A stretch of 44,647 nucleotides of DNA from assembly GCA_022710245.1 (NCBI GenBank), contig JAKLHH010000001.1:1-44647 (forward strand), read 5' to 3'. The DNA is from Myxococcota bacterium. Its GTDB lineage: Bacteria > Myxococcota > Polyangia > GCA-2747355 > JAKLHH01. The notes below the pieces were generated by a model. That model worked only from the letters and a program-made list of their open reading frames with translations, had not been told where the DNA came from and did not search any database. Position numbers and translations under genes: made by a program. Below, piece after piece: positions 8,370 to 16,574 of this stretch (its first letter is position 1; each line of letters starts with the position of its first letter).

Positions 8370-8574
8370 CCGTGGGCTCCTGGTGAGGGGTCGGACCGTG
8401 TGGGGCTCCCCCTGACGGTAGCAGCCTGGACCCGGCGCGCTCAAGCACGTTGCCGCTCGGGAGCGCTCCGCGAATCGGCCCTCGAGGTGTGTGGCACCCC
8501 GCGTTCCCCACGTGAGGTCCGCGGGCCGAGCGGGCCGACAGGCTCGAGTGAGCGACCCTGTGCAATCCCGGGGT

Positions 8575-8765
8575 GCAGGCTCAAGACCTGCCCCTCGAGC
8601 TTGCGCACTTCTGTGCAAGCTCGGCTTGAAGTCTTGAGACCTGCCCCCGAGCTTGCGCAGATCTGTGCAAGCTCGGCTTGAAGTCTTGAGACCTGCCCTC
8701 GAGATTGCGCAGATCTGTGCAAGCTCGGCCTGCAGGCTCTGAACCCGCCCCCCCAAGATTGCATG
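8575..8765. repeat. 52-bp palindromic tandem repeat array (three full copies plus partial)
   Basis: Copies begin at 8597, 8649 and 8701, exactly 52 bp apart, with a partial copy at about 8754 and a lead-in palindrome GCAGGCTCAAGACCTGC at 8575-8591. Each unit has a near-perfect 22-bp palindrome centred on AGATCT (best copy 8651-8672, arms GCTTGC/GCAAGC), then a TCGGCTTGAAGTCTTGAGACCTGCCC segment that contains its own short inverted repeat (CTTGAAG-like arms). The first copy carries CTT instead of GAT at the palindrome centre. The units are contiguous with no unique spacers, so this is not a CRISPR array. Confidence 0.9.
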
Positions 8766-8823
8766 GGCACGCGGACTGACCCCTGCCCCCTCTCCGGAGG
8801 CCGCGCGACCTGGCGCGCCCCGG

Positions 8824-8904
8824 ATGCGCCTGCAGGTCGCCCACGTTCTTCAGCTTCATCACCTCGGAGGTCTTGAAGCGGATCGAGAGCATTGAATCGA
8901 TCCT
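8824..8904 (-). pseudogene. Possible acyl-carrier-protein-like remnant
   Basis: The 558-bp gap between the heparinase and HlyD genes holds the 52-bp repeats and, to their right, a reverse-strand stretch. Its translation, IDSMLSIRFKTSEVMKLKNV followed by GDLQA, looks like the phosphopantetheine serine region (IDS) of an acyl carrier protein joined directly to its C-terminal helix (F-K-x-S-E-V-x-K-L-K-x-VGDL), with the middle missing. There is no start codon upstream and no intact family length. If real, it is a decayed gene fragment; it could also be coincidence. The remainder of the gap (8370-8574) shows nothing I can name. Confidence 0.2.
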
Positions 8905-8927
8905 GTGGGGGAGGGTACCGTAGCGCG

Positions 8928-10136
8928 ATGGCGAACCACTTCTCCCGTACCCTGGCCTGCCTGCGCGAGGACGGCTCCCGCCGCGCGCTCGGCTGGCTCG
9001 TGGTGGCGGCGCTGCTGCTGGTCGGGTGGGGGGCGTGGTTCCTGGGGGCGCGGGTGGCGCTCTACGAGGTGACCGCGACGGCGCGCGTGGAGGTGAGCCG
9101 CGCCACGCACCCCGTGCAGGCCCACGAGCCCGGCCGCGTGGTGCGGAGCGAGCTCAGGCTCGGGCGCCTGGTGCAGAAGGGCGAGATCCTCGTCGAGCAA
9201 GAGACCGAGGCCGAGGTGCTGATGCTCGGCGAGGAGCAGACCAAGCGCGCCGCGCTCACCGCCCGCCTCGAGGCGCTGCGCAAGTCGATCGCCGCCGAGG
9301 AGCGTGCGCTCGCGCTGTCGCGTCAGGCCGGCCGCGCCACACTCGAGGAGGCCGCGGCCAAGCGCCGGGAGCGCGAGGTGGAGGCGAGCTACACGAACGA
9401 CAAGGCGAGCCGCCTGGCGCGGCTGCACAAGGGCGGCCACCTGGCCGAGCTGGAGGTGCTGCAGGCGAAGGCGAAGGCGCAGGGGGACAAGGCCGCCCTC
9501 GAGACGCTGACGATCAGCGCCAGCCGCCTGCAGCGCGGGCAGCGCACCGACGAGGGCGACCGCGCCGCCTCGCTGGAGAAGCAGCGCGGCGAGGTGACCG
9601 CCACCGTCGGGCAGCTCGCGACCGCGACCGCCAGCATCCGCCGCCTGCAGCACCAGATCGAGCGCCGCCGCATCCGCGCGCCCATCTCGGGCCGGCTGGG
9701 AGGCGTCACGCGCCTGGTGCCCGGCACCTATCTGAAGGAGGGCGACCAGCTCGCCGCGGTGGTCCCCGACGGACAGCTCTCGGCGGTCGCCGAGTTCGCC
9801 CCCTCGGCGGTCGGGCGGATCCGCCCCGGCCAGCCCGCGCGGCTGCGCTGCCAGGGCTTTCCGTTCACGCAATACGGCACCATCGCGGCGCGCGTCAGCC
9901 GGGTCGCCACCGAGGTGATCGGCGGCGCGGTCCGCGTCGAGCTCGATCTCTTCCCGGAGCGCGACTCGCCGATCCCGCTCCAGCACGGCCTGCCCGCCGA
10001 GGCCGAGGTCGAGGTCGATCGCGTCAGCCCCGCCGCGCTGGTGCTGCGCGCCGCGGGCAAGCTCTTCACGCGCGAGGCGCCAGCGCCCGCCGCGCCCGGC
10101 AGCGCCTCCTCGCCCGCCCTGGGCCGCGCGGAGTAG
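8928..10136 (+). CDS. HlyD-family periplasmic adaptor of an NHLM-type exporter
   Basis: A 402-residue membrane-fusion protein. It has a single N-terminal membrane helix at about residues 24-42, a first biotinyl-lipoyl half (QAHEPGRVVRSELRLGRLVQ), a long coiled-coil hairpin rich in Ala, Arg and Glu (about 95-240), then the second lipoyl half with the RAPISGRLG motif and a C-terminal beta-barrel. Such adaptors link an inner-membrane ABC exporter to the outer membrane. The start ATG is preceded by GGGGGAGGG about 13 bases upstream. The gene is followed after 5 nt by the C39-peptidase ABC gene, and the HlyD-ABC1-ABC2 order matches NHLM-type peptide export systems. Confidence 0.88.
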   Translation: MANHFSRTLACLREDGSRRALGWLVVAALLLVGWGAWFLGARVALYEVTATARVEVSRATHPVQAHEPGRVVRSELRLGRLVQKGEILVEQETEAEVLMLGEEQTKRAALTARLEALRKSIAAEERALALSRQAGRATLEEAAAKRREREVEASYTNDKASRLARLHKGGHLAELEVLQAKAKAQGDKAALETLTISASRLQRGQRTDEGDRAASLEKQRGEVTATVGQLATATASIRRLQHQIERRRIRAPISGRLGGVTRLVPGTYLKEGDQLAAVVPDGQLSAVAEFAPSAVGRIRPGQPARLRCQGFPFTQYGTIAARVSRVATEVIGGAVRVELDLFPERDSPIPLQHGLPAEAEVEVDRVSPAALVLRAAGKLFTREAPAPAAPGSASSPALGRAE

Positions 10137-10141
10137 CCGCC

Positions 10142-12958
10142 GTGTCCGCGCGCCAGCGCTGGATCGTCCCCGAGGTGATCCAGACCTCGGCGATGGACTG
10201 CGGACCCGCCTCGCTCAAGTGCCTGCTCGAGGGGCACGGCATCAGCGTCTCCTACGGCCGCCTCCGCGAGGCGTGCCAGACCGACGTCGACGGCACCTCC
10301 ATCGACACCCTCGAGGAGGTCGCCGTGCAGCTCGGGCTGCGCGCCGAGCAGGTGATGATCCCGCTCGACCACGTCCTCGACCCCGAGGCCGGCGCGCTCC
10401 CGGCCATCGCGGTGGTGCGGCTGCCGAGCGGCGTCACCCACTTCGTCGTGGCCTGGAGGCGCCACGGGCCGCTCGTGCAGGTGATGGACCCGGGCGTTAA
10501 GCGGCGCTGGCTGACCGGGCAGGCCTTCCTCGATGAGCTCTACCTCCACCGCATGCCGGTCCCCGCGGCGGACTGGCGCGACTGGGCGGGGAGCGAGGAG
10601 TTCACCCAGCCGCTCGGCCGGCGCCTGCTCCTCCTCGGGGTCCCGCGCCGGGAGGCAGAGCGGCTGATCGACGGCGCGCTGACCGACCCCGGCTGGCGCC
10701 CGCTCGGCGCGCTCGACGCGAGCACGCGGCTCTGCACCTCGCTGACCCGCTCCGGCGCCCTCGATCGCGGGTCGCAGGCGGCCGGCGTTGTCCGCGCCCT
10801 GGCGGAGCGCAGCCTGGCCGAGGTGCTGGACGAGGCGAGCCCGATCATCCCGCCCGACTACTGGACGGTGCGGCCGACCAGCGCCGCCGACGACGGCAGC
10901 GAGCGCGTGGAGCTGAAGGGCGCGGTCCTCCTCCGCGCGCGCGGCGTGCGAGAGCGCGTCCCGCCGCTCGCGGCCGGGGTCAGCGCCCCCTCGGAGACCG
11001 CGGCGGGGGCGCCCGCCGCTGCGACCGCGCCGCCCGGCGAGGAGCCCGCGGACGAGGAGCCGATCCCTGCTCCGCTCTCCCCGGAGCTCGCCGCCGCGCT
11101 GAGCGAGCCGAGGGCCCGGCCGGGGCGCGCCCTGCTCGGGCTGCTCCGCGCGGACGGCGTCCTCACGCCCATCGCGGTGACGCTGGCGCTCCTCCTCTCC
11201 GCGGCGGGCCTCGCCGTCGAGGCGCTGCTCCTCCGCGGGCTCTTCGAGCTGGGCCGCCAGCTCGGCCTCCTCGAGCAGCGCCTCTTCGGGCTCTCGGCGC
11301 TGATCCTCTTCGTCGGCGCGCTCCTCGTCCTCGAGCTCCCGCTCTTCGCGTCCGTCCTGCGCCTCGGGCGGCACCTCGAGGTGCGCCTGCGGCGCGCGTT
11401 CCTGGAGAAGATCCCCCGCCTCGCCGACAGCTACTTCGGAAGCCGCCTCACCTCCGACATGGCCGAGCGCGGCCACTCGATCCAGGCCGTGCGCAGCGTC
11501 ACCGACCTCGGCCGCGAGCTCCTGCGCTCCGGCTTCGGCCTCGCGCTCACCACCGCCGGCCTGATCTGGCTCGAGCCGCGGCGGGCGCCGGTCGCGCTCC
11601 TCGCCGCCGCGCTGGCGATCATCGTGCCGCTGCTCATCCAGCCGCTCCTCACCGAGCGAGACCTGCGCGTGCGCTCTCACGGCGCCGCGCTCACCCGCTT
11701 CTACCTCGACGCGCTCCTCGGCATCATCCCCATCCGCACGCACAGCGCCGAGCGCTCGGTGCGGCGCGAGCACGAGAGCCTCCTCGTCGAGTGGATGCGG
11801 ACGAGCCGCGACCTCCTGCGCGCCGCCATCGCCACCGGCGCCGCCGAGGCGCTGATCGGCACCTGCCTCGCGGCCTGGCTCGTCATCGGCCACGTCTCGG
11901 GCGGCGAGCGGCGCGATGTGCTGCTCTATGTCTACTGGGCGCTCAACCTCCCGGCGCTCGGCGCCTCGCTGGCCGGCGCCGTGCAGCAGTACCCGGGGCT
12001 GCGCAACATCACCCTCCGCCTGCTCGAGCCGCTCGGCGCCCCCGAACGGGACGCCGCCGCCGACCGCCCGCCGCCCGCCTCGGCGGCGCCCCGGGCCGCC
12101 GCGCTCCGCTTCGAGGGCGTCACCGTCCGCGCCGGCGGGCACGCGGTGCTCGAGGGGCTCGACCTCGAGGTGGCGCCGGGCGAGCAGGTCGCGGTGGTCG
12201 GGCCCTCGGGCGCGGGCAAGTCGACGCTGGTCGGCCTCCTCCTCGGCTGGCACTTCCCCAGCGCGGGTCGGGTCCTCGTCGACGGCGCGCCGCTCGACGA
12301 GGCCGAGCTCGACCGCCTGCGGGGCCAGACCTGCTGGGTGGACCCGTCGATCCAGCTCTGGAACCGCACCCTGATCGCGAACCTCCGCTACGGCTCCGCG
12401 CAGGGCGAGCCGCTCGCGCTGGGCTCGGTCGTCGACGCGGCGAACATGCGCTCGCTCCTCGAGCGGATGCCCGACGGGATGCAGACGATGCTCGGCGAGG
12501 GGGGCGCGCTCGTCTCCGGCGGCGAGGGGCAGCGCGTCCGCTTCGGCCGCGCGCTGCTGCGCCGGGACGCGCGCCTGGTCATCCTCGACGAGCCCTTCCG
12601 CGGCCTCGACCGCGACCAGCGTCGGGCGCTCCTGCCGCGCGCGCGCGGCTGGTGGCCGGAGGCGACGCTCCTCTGCGTCACCCACGACGTGGGCGAGACG
12701 CTCGGCTTCCCGCGCGTGCTGGTCGTCGAGGGCGGGCGCGTGGTCGAGGACGGGGCCCCGGCGGAGCTCGCCGCGCGCGCCTCGCGCTACCGGGAGATGC
12801 TCGACGAGGAGAGCGCGGTGCGCCGCGACCTCTGGCAGGGCGCCGGCTGGGAGCCGCTGTGGCTCGAGGGCGGCCACCTGCGGGCCGATCGCCGGCACCC
12901 GGACGACCTCGACGGCGCGGCGCCGCCCGACCCGCGGAGCGAGGGGGGCGCCCGATGA
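10142..12958 (+). CDS. C39-peptidase ABC exporter (NHLM ABC1-like)
   Basis: A 938-residue protein beginning at a GTG just after the HlyD gene. An N-terminal C39 peptidase domain has all expected residues: Gln14, Cys20 in MDCGPAS, His100 in VTHFVVAW and Asp at about 116 in VMDPG. It should cleave double-glycine-type leaders from exported peptides. An extra, poorly conserved linker of about 200 residues follows, with an Ala/Pro/Glu-rich end. Then come six or so membrane helices (about 340-610) and an ATPase with Walker A GPSGAGKST (about 687), signature VSGGEGQR, Walker B LVILDEP and H-loop VTHD. The stop overlaps the start of the second ABC gene (ATGA). No precursor peptide gene is evident beside it. 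Confidence 0.9.
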   Translation: MSARQRWIVPEVIQTSAMDCGPASLKCLLEGHGISVSYGRLREACQTDVDGTSIDTLEEVAVQLGLRAEQVMIPLDHVLDPEAGALPAIAVVRLPSGVTHFVVAWRRHGPLVQVMDPGVKRRWLTGQAFLDELYLHRMPVPAADWRDWAGSEEFTQPLGRRLLLLGVPRREAERLIDGALTDPGWRPLGALDASTRLCTSLTRSGALDRGSQAAGVVRALAERSLAEVLDEASPIIPPDYWTVRPTSAADDGSERVELKGAVLLRARGVRERVPPLAAGVSAPSETAAGAPAAATAPPGEEPADEEPIPAPLSPELAAALSEPRARPGRALLGLLRADGVLTPIAVTLALLLSAAGLAVEALLLRGLFELGRQLGLLEQRLFGLSALILFVGALLVLELPLFASVLRLGRHLEVRLRRAFLEKIPRLADSYFGSRLTSDMAERGHSIQAVRSVTDLGRELLRSGFGLALTTAGLIWLEPRRAPVALLAAALAIIVPLLIQPLLTERDLRVRSHGAALTRFYLDALLGIIPIRTHSAERSVRREHESLLVEWMRTSRDLLRAAIATGAAEALIGTCLAAWLVIGHVSGGERRDVLLYVYWALNLPALGASLAGAVQQYPGLRNITLRLLEPLGAPERDAAADRPPPASAAPRAAALRFEGVTVRAGGHAVLEGLDLEVAPGEQVAVVGPSGAGKSTLVGLLLGWHFPSAGRVLVDGAPLDEAELDRLRGQTCWVDPSIQLWNRTLIANLRYGSAQGEPLALGSVVDAANMRSLLERMPDGMQTMLGEGGALVSGGEGQRVRFGRALLRRDARLVILDEPFRGLDRDQRRALLPRARGWWPEATLLCVTHDVGETLGFPRVLVVEGGRVVEDGAPAELAARASRYREMLDEESAVRRDLWQGAGWEPLWLEGGHLRADRRHPDDLDGAAPPDPRSEGGAR

Positions 12959-15093
12959 ACCTCGCGCGCTGCTGCTGGCCGGCAGAGCGCCTGCCCGAGG
13001 CGCTCGAGCTCCTCGCCCGCGCCGGCAAGCTCCCGGTGCCAGGGGTGGAGCTGCCGGCCCCGCCGCCGATCCCGTCGGGGAGCGCGGGCTTCCTCCTCCT
13101 CGAGCGCTGGGTGGAGAGCTCGGCCGAGTGCCTGCAGCTGGAGGCCGAGGCGATCGAGGTGCCCTACGCGGACCTCGAGGGCCTGATCCGCCAGGCCGGC
13201 CCCGCGCTGCTCCGGGTGGGCGGCGGCGAGGCGCCGACGTTCCTGCTCCTCGTCCGCGGCCGGCGGCGTCACGCGGTGCTGCTCGACCTCGACGGCCGGC
13301 CCTGCCGCGTGCCGGTCCTCGAGATCGCGGCCCGCCTGCGCGAGCCCGTCGAGGGGCCGCTCCGTCCGGGCATCGACCGCGTCCTCACCGAGGCCGGGAT
13401 CCCCGAGGAGCGCCGGGCGCGGGCCCGCGGCGCGCTCCTGCGCGAGCGCGTGGCGATGGTGCGCTTCCACGGCTGCTGGATCCTGCGCCTGACCCCCGGC
13501 GCCGGGCTGGTGCGCCAGCTCGTCCACACGGGGCTCCACCGCAAGCTCCTCACCTTCTTCGTCGCCCACGCGCTGCAGTACCTGCTGATGATCCTCGCCT
13601 GGTCGGTGATCGGCCGCGCCGCGCTGGAGGGGCGCATCGAGCGCGAGTGGCTGGTCGCCTGGGCGCTGCTGCTGGTGACCCAGATCGCGCCGGCGCAGCT
13701 CGAGGCCTGGACCCAGGGGCTCTTCGCCATCGGCGCCGGCGCGCTGATCAAGCTGCGCCTCCTCTACGGCGCGCTCCGCCTCGACCCGGAGGCGATCCGC
13801 TCCGAGGGCGCGGGCCAGCTCCTCGCCCGCGTGGTGGAGTCCTCCGCCATCGAGTCGATGGCGCTCAACGCCGGCTTCTCGGGGGTGATGACCCTCCTCG
13901 AGCTGTGCTTCGCGGCGGCGGTGATCGGCCTGGGCGAGGGCGGCGGACTGCGCCTGCTCCTCTTCCTGTCCTGGATCGTGGTCACGCTGCTGCTCGCCTG
14001 GCGCTACTTCCGGCGCCGCCTGGGCTGGACCCGGGTCCGCGTCGACCTCACCAACGACCTCGTCGAGCGCATGGTCGGCCACCGCACCCGGCTCGCGCAG
14101 GAGCGGCCGAGCGAGTGGCACGAGGGAGAGGATCTGCACCTCGCGCACTACCTCGAGCGCTCGGCCGAGCTCGACCGCGCCCAGCTCGCGCTCTCCGCCC
14201 TGCTCTCGCGAGGCTGGCTCCTCCTCGGGCTGATCGGGCTCTTCCCGGTGATGGTGAAGGGCGGCGGCGAGCCCACCGCGATCGCGGTGGCGCTGGGCGG
14301 CATCATGCTCGCGTCGAAGGCGCTCGGCAGCCTCTCCTCCAGCCTGGGGGCGCTCACCGGCGTCGCCGTCGCCTGGCAGCAGGTGGCGCCGCTCTTCCAC
14401 GCGGCGGCCCAGCGCGCCGAGGAGGCCGCGCCGGAGGGGGCCATCGCCGCGAGCGGCCTCTCGCCCACGCCTTGCCCCGGCGAGCGCCTCCTCGAGGCGC
14501 ACGGGCTCACCTTCCGCTACCCGCGCCGGGGCGCCGCGGTGCTCGCGGGCTGCGACCTCGAGGTCCGCGCCGGCGCGCGGCTCCTCCTCGAGGGGCCCTC
14601 GGGCGGCGGCAAGTCGACGCTCGCCGCGCTGCTCTCCTCGCTGGCGCGGCCCGAGAGCGGGCTCGTCCTCCTGCGCGGCCTCGACCTCCGCACGCTCGGC
14701 ACGGCCGAGTGGCGGCGGCGAGTGGTCTGTGCGCCGCAGTTCCACCAGAACCACGTGATGACCGGCACCCTCGCCTACAACCTCCTCCTCGGCCGCGGCT
14801 GGCCCGCCTCGAGCGAGGACCTGGAGGAGGCCGAGCAGCTCTGCCGCGAGCTCGGCCTCGGTCCGCTCCTCGAGCGGATGCCCTCGGGGATCCAGCAGGT
14901 CGTCGGCGAGACGGGCTGGCGCCTCTCGCACGGCGAGCGGAGCCGCATCTTCCTCGCGCGCGCGCTGCTGCAGCAGGCCGACGTGGTCATCCTCGACGAG
15001 AGCTTCGCCGCGCTCGACCCGGGCTCGCTCAGGCAGGCGCTGCAGTGCACGCTCAGGCGGGCGCCGGCGCTGCTGGTGATCGCGCACCCATGA
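12955..15093 (+). CDS. ABC transporter permease/ATP-binding protein (NHLM ABC2-like)
   Basis: A 712-residue ABC half-transporter, translationally coupled to the C39 exporter by an ATGA overlap. About 190 N-terminal residues form a soluble domain without a catalytic cysteine. Membrane helices lie at about residues 195-490 and an ATPase in the last 220 residues, with Walker A GPSGGGKST (about 548), a variant signature LSHGERSR, Walker B VVILDES and H-loop AHP at the extreme C-terminus. The Walker B glutamate position is Glu in DES, so ATPase activity is plausible. NHLM systems use such a second ABC protein as partner of the peptidase-bearing one, perhaps as a heterodimer. Confidence 0.88.
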   Translation: MNLARCCWPAERLPEALELLARAGKLPVPGVELPAPPPIPSGSAGFLLLERWVESSAECLQLEAEAIEVPYADLEGLIRQAGPALLRVGGGEAPTFLLLVRGRRRHAVLLDLDGRPCRVPVLEIAARLREPVEGPLRPGIDRVLTEAGIPEERRARARGALLRERVAMVRFHGCWILRLTPGAGLVRQLVHTGLHRKLLTFFVAHALQYLLMILAWSVIGRAALEGRIEREWLVAWALLLVTQIAPAQLEAWTQGLFAIGAGALIKLRLLYGALRLDPEAIRSEGAGQLLARVVESSAIESMALNAGFSGVMTLLELCFAAAVIGLGEGGGLRLLLFLSWIVVTLLLAWRYFRRRLGWTRVRVDLTNDLVERMVGHRTRLAQERPSEWHEGEDLHLAHYLERSAELDRAQLALSALLSRGWLLLGLIGLFPVMVKGGGEPTAIAVALGGIMLASKALGSLSSSLGALTGVAVAWQQVAPLFHAAAQRAEEAAPEGAIAASGLSPTPCPGERLLEAHGLTFRYPRRGAAVLAGCDLEVRAGARLLLEGPSGGGKSTLAALLSSLARPESGLVLLRGLDLRTLGTAEWRRRVVCAPQFHQNHVMTGTLAYNLLLGRGWPASSEDLEEAEQLCRELGLGPLLERMPSGIQQVVGETGWRLSHGERSRIFLARALLQQADVVILDESFAALDPGSLRQALQCTLRRAPALLVIAHP

Positions 15094-15203
15094 GCGGCGT
15101 CGGGCCCGCGCGGGCCTGGTGGCCGTGGACCCTGTTGAAAGAACCTCGTAGACGACCGAAGGTGGACGGATGCAACGCTTCGAGGGGCACCAGTTCTACG
15201 TGA
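15090..15203 (+). CDS. Candidate 37-residue ORF coupled to the exporter
   Basis: The ATG overlaps the stop codon of the second ABC gene (ATGA), the same arrangement that joins the two ABC genes. The product starts MSGVGPARAWWPWTLL and has a basic middle and one cysteine near the end. The first 16 codons have the GC-rich third positions of the operon; the rest (TTG AAA GAA CCT CGT AGA) do not. It may therefore be the stub of a gene truncated by replacement of its 3' part, or a chance ORF. It overlaps the start of the next gene. It lacks a clear double-glycine leader. Confidence 0.3.
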   Translation: MSGVGPARAWWPWTLLKEPRRRPKVDGCNASRGTSST

Positions 15204-15940
15204 AGCTCTCGACGGGAGCGACGTACCAGCTGTATGGCGCCCTGATATCACTCGCGAACCGTCGAGCGCCAGAAGATGACCTGAGCGGCGTGTCGGCCTT
15301 CCTGGCGAGTCGGCGCAACGCCAAACATCAGAGCGGCGAGGGCTTCTCGCTGGTATCCCCACCACCTGAGATCGCTTCTCGCGAGCGACTTCGCTTGCTC
15401 GCCGAGCTGCTCGGAGAGCTCGCTCGAGAGCTGTGCCAGGAGGAACCAGACGGGAGCCTCTGCGACATCTCCTGGGATCGCGAGCGGCGGCTGCACTGGC
15501 TGACCTTCGCGCTCGACCTGAGGCAGCTGGTGCTCGACTCCGCAGGTGGCCTGGCCGCAGAGCCGCTCGCGTTGCCCCTCTCGCCTACGGATCAGCTTCG
15601 CTGTGACCTCGAGCGCACGATGTGGAAGCTGACGATCCTCATCCGCAGCACTCGTCGTCACGAGCCCGGTGCACCACTCGACAACGGGGCCATCGACCGG
15701 CTCGACCCGGAGAAGGCGCTGCCGGTGCTCGGGCGCGCCATCGAGCTTTGCTCCGCGCTGCCGGAAGCCGACCCGGCACGCGCACGGCTCGCCTGGCTGC
15801 ATCATGCACGTGGAGAGCTCCTCGCGGCACAAGGCGAACGCCAGGCTGCCGCGATCGCCCTGCGCACCGCCGCCAGCTACGAGTCCGACGTGGAGCTGCG
15901 TGAGGTGCTGCTCGAGATGGCACAGCTGCTGACGGAGTGA
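15170..15940 (+). CDS. Unrecognised protein with C-terminal TPR-like helices
   Basis: A 256-residue soluble protein with no signal or membrane segment. The N-terminal third has a short beta-type pattern (FEGHQFYVKLSTGATYQLY). The middle is charged and helical, and the last 80 residues alternate Ala/Leu helices with LGRAIELCSALPEADPARAR and LLAAQGERQAAAIALRTAAS, like one or two TPR units. I do not recognise the family. Codon use is visibly less GC-biased than in its neighbours (ATA, TCA and AAA occur), hinting at later acquisition. It follows the exporter genes on the same strand with an AAGGTGG ribosome-binding site. A role as accessory or immunity protein is possible but unsupported. Confidence 0.7.
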   Translation: MQRFEGHQFYVKLSTGATYQLYGALISLANRRAPEDDLSGVSAFLASRRNAKHQSGEGFSLVSPPPEIASRERLRLLAELLGELARELCQEEPDGSLCDISWDRERRLHWLTFALDLRQLVLDSAGGLAAEPLALPLSPTDQLRCDLERTMWKLTILIRSTRRHEPGAPLDNGAIDRLDPEKALPVLGRAIELCSALPEADPARARLAWLHHARGELLAAQGERQAAAIALRTAASYESDVELREVLLEMAQLLTE

Positions 15941-16015
15941 CCTTGTCGCGGTCCGCGCTGGCGCCGCCCCCACCCGTGCCGTATCTCTTGTAGGAGGCCA
16001 ACCCAGGAGCAGGCG

Positions 16016-16534
16016 ATGAGCTATGTGATGGTCGACGTCGAGGCCGATGGACCGATCCCGGGCGATTACTCGATGGTCAGCCTCGGCGCCGTGCTGGTCC
16101 GGCCCGGGCTGGAGCACACCTTCTATGGCCGCCTGCGCCCGGTCAGCGAGCGCTGGCTCCCCGAGGCCCTCGCCGTCGCGAACCACACCCGCGAGGAGAC
16201 GCTCGGCTTCGACGACCCCGCGCGAGTGATGGAGGGGTTCGAGCGCTGGCTCCTCGAGCACGGCGGCAAGCGGCTCTTCTTCATCTCGGACAACGCGGGC
16301 TTCGACTGGCAGTTCGTGAACTGGTACTTCCACCACTTCCTGCACCGCAACCCCTTCGGCTACAGCTCGCTCCACCTCGGCTCGCTCTACAAGGGCATGG
16401 TCAAGGACACCTTCCAGAGCTTCAAGCACCTCCGCCGCACCGCCCACACGCACCACCCGGTCGACGACGCGCGCGGCAACGCCGAGGCGCTCCTCGAGCT
16501 GAAGGCGCAGGGGCTGAAGATCGCGCTCGACTGA
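16016..16534 (+). CDS. DEDD-superfamily 3'-5' exonuclease
   Basis: A 172-residue nuclease of the DnaQ/RNase T-like fold. Exo I is Asp7-Val-Glu9 in MVDVEADG, Exo II is Asp92 in ISDNAGFDW, and Exo III is His146/147 with Asp150/151 in THHPVDDARGNAEAL. Together they supply the four acidic residues and the general-base histidine of a DEDDh enzyme binding two metal ions. It is a stand-alone domain without a polymerase. Whether it acts on DNA or RNA cannot be read from the sequence. The start has GGAGC ten bases upstream. A SMUG1-type glycosylase gene follows 40 nt downstream. Confidence 0.85.
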   Translation: MSYVMVDVEADGPIPGDYSMVSLGAVLVRPGLEHTFYGRLRPVSERWLPEALAVANHTREETLGFDDPARVMEGFERWLLEHGGKRLFFISDNAGFDWQFVNWYFHHFLHRNPFGYSSLHLGSLYKGMVKDTFQSFKHLRRTAHTHHPVDDARGNAEALLELKAQGLKIALD

Positions 16535-16574
16535 CCGTAGACCCCGCCCCTCCCCCGGTGCAGAATGCCGCCCC

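Noticed and set aside
8597..8765. 52-bp repeats as a CRISPR array
   Set aside because: The units are contiguous with no unique spacers, and no cas genes are present.
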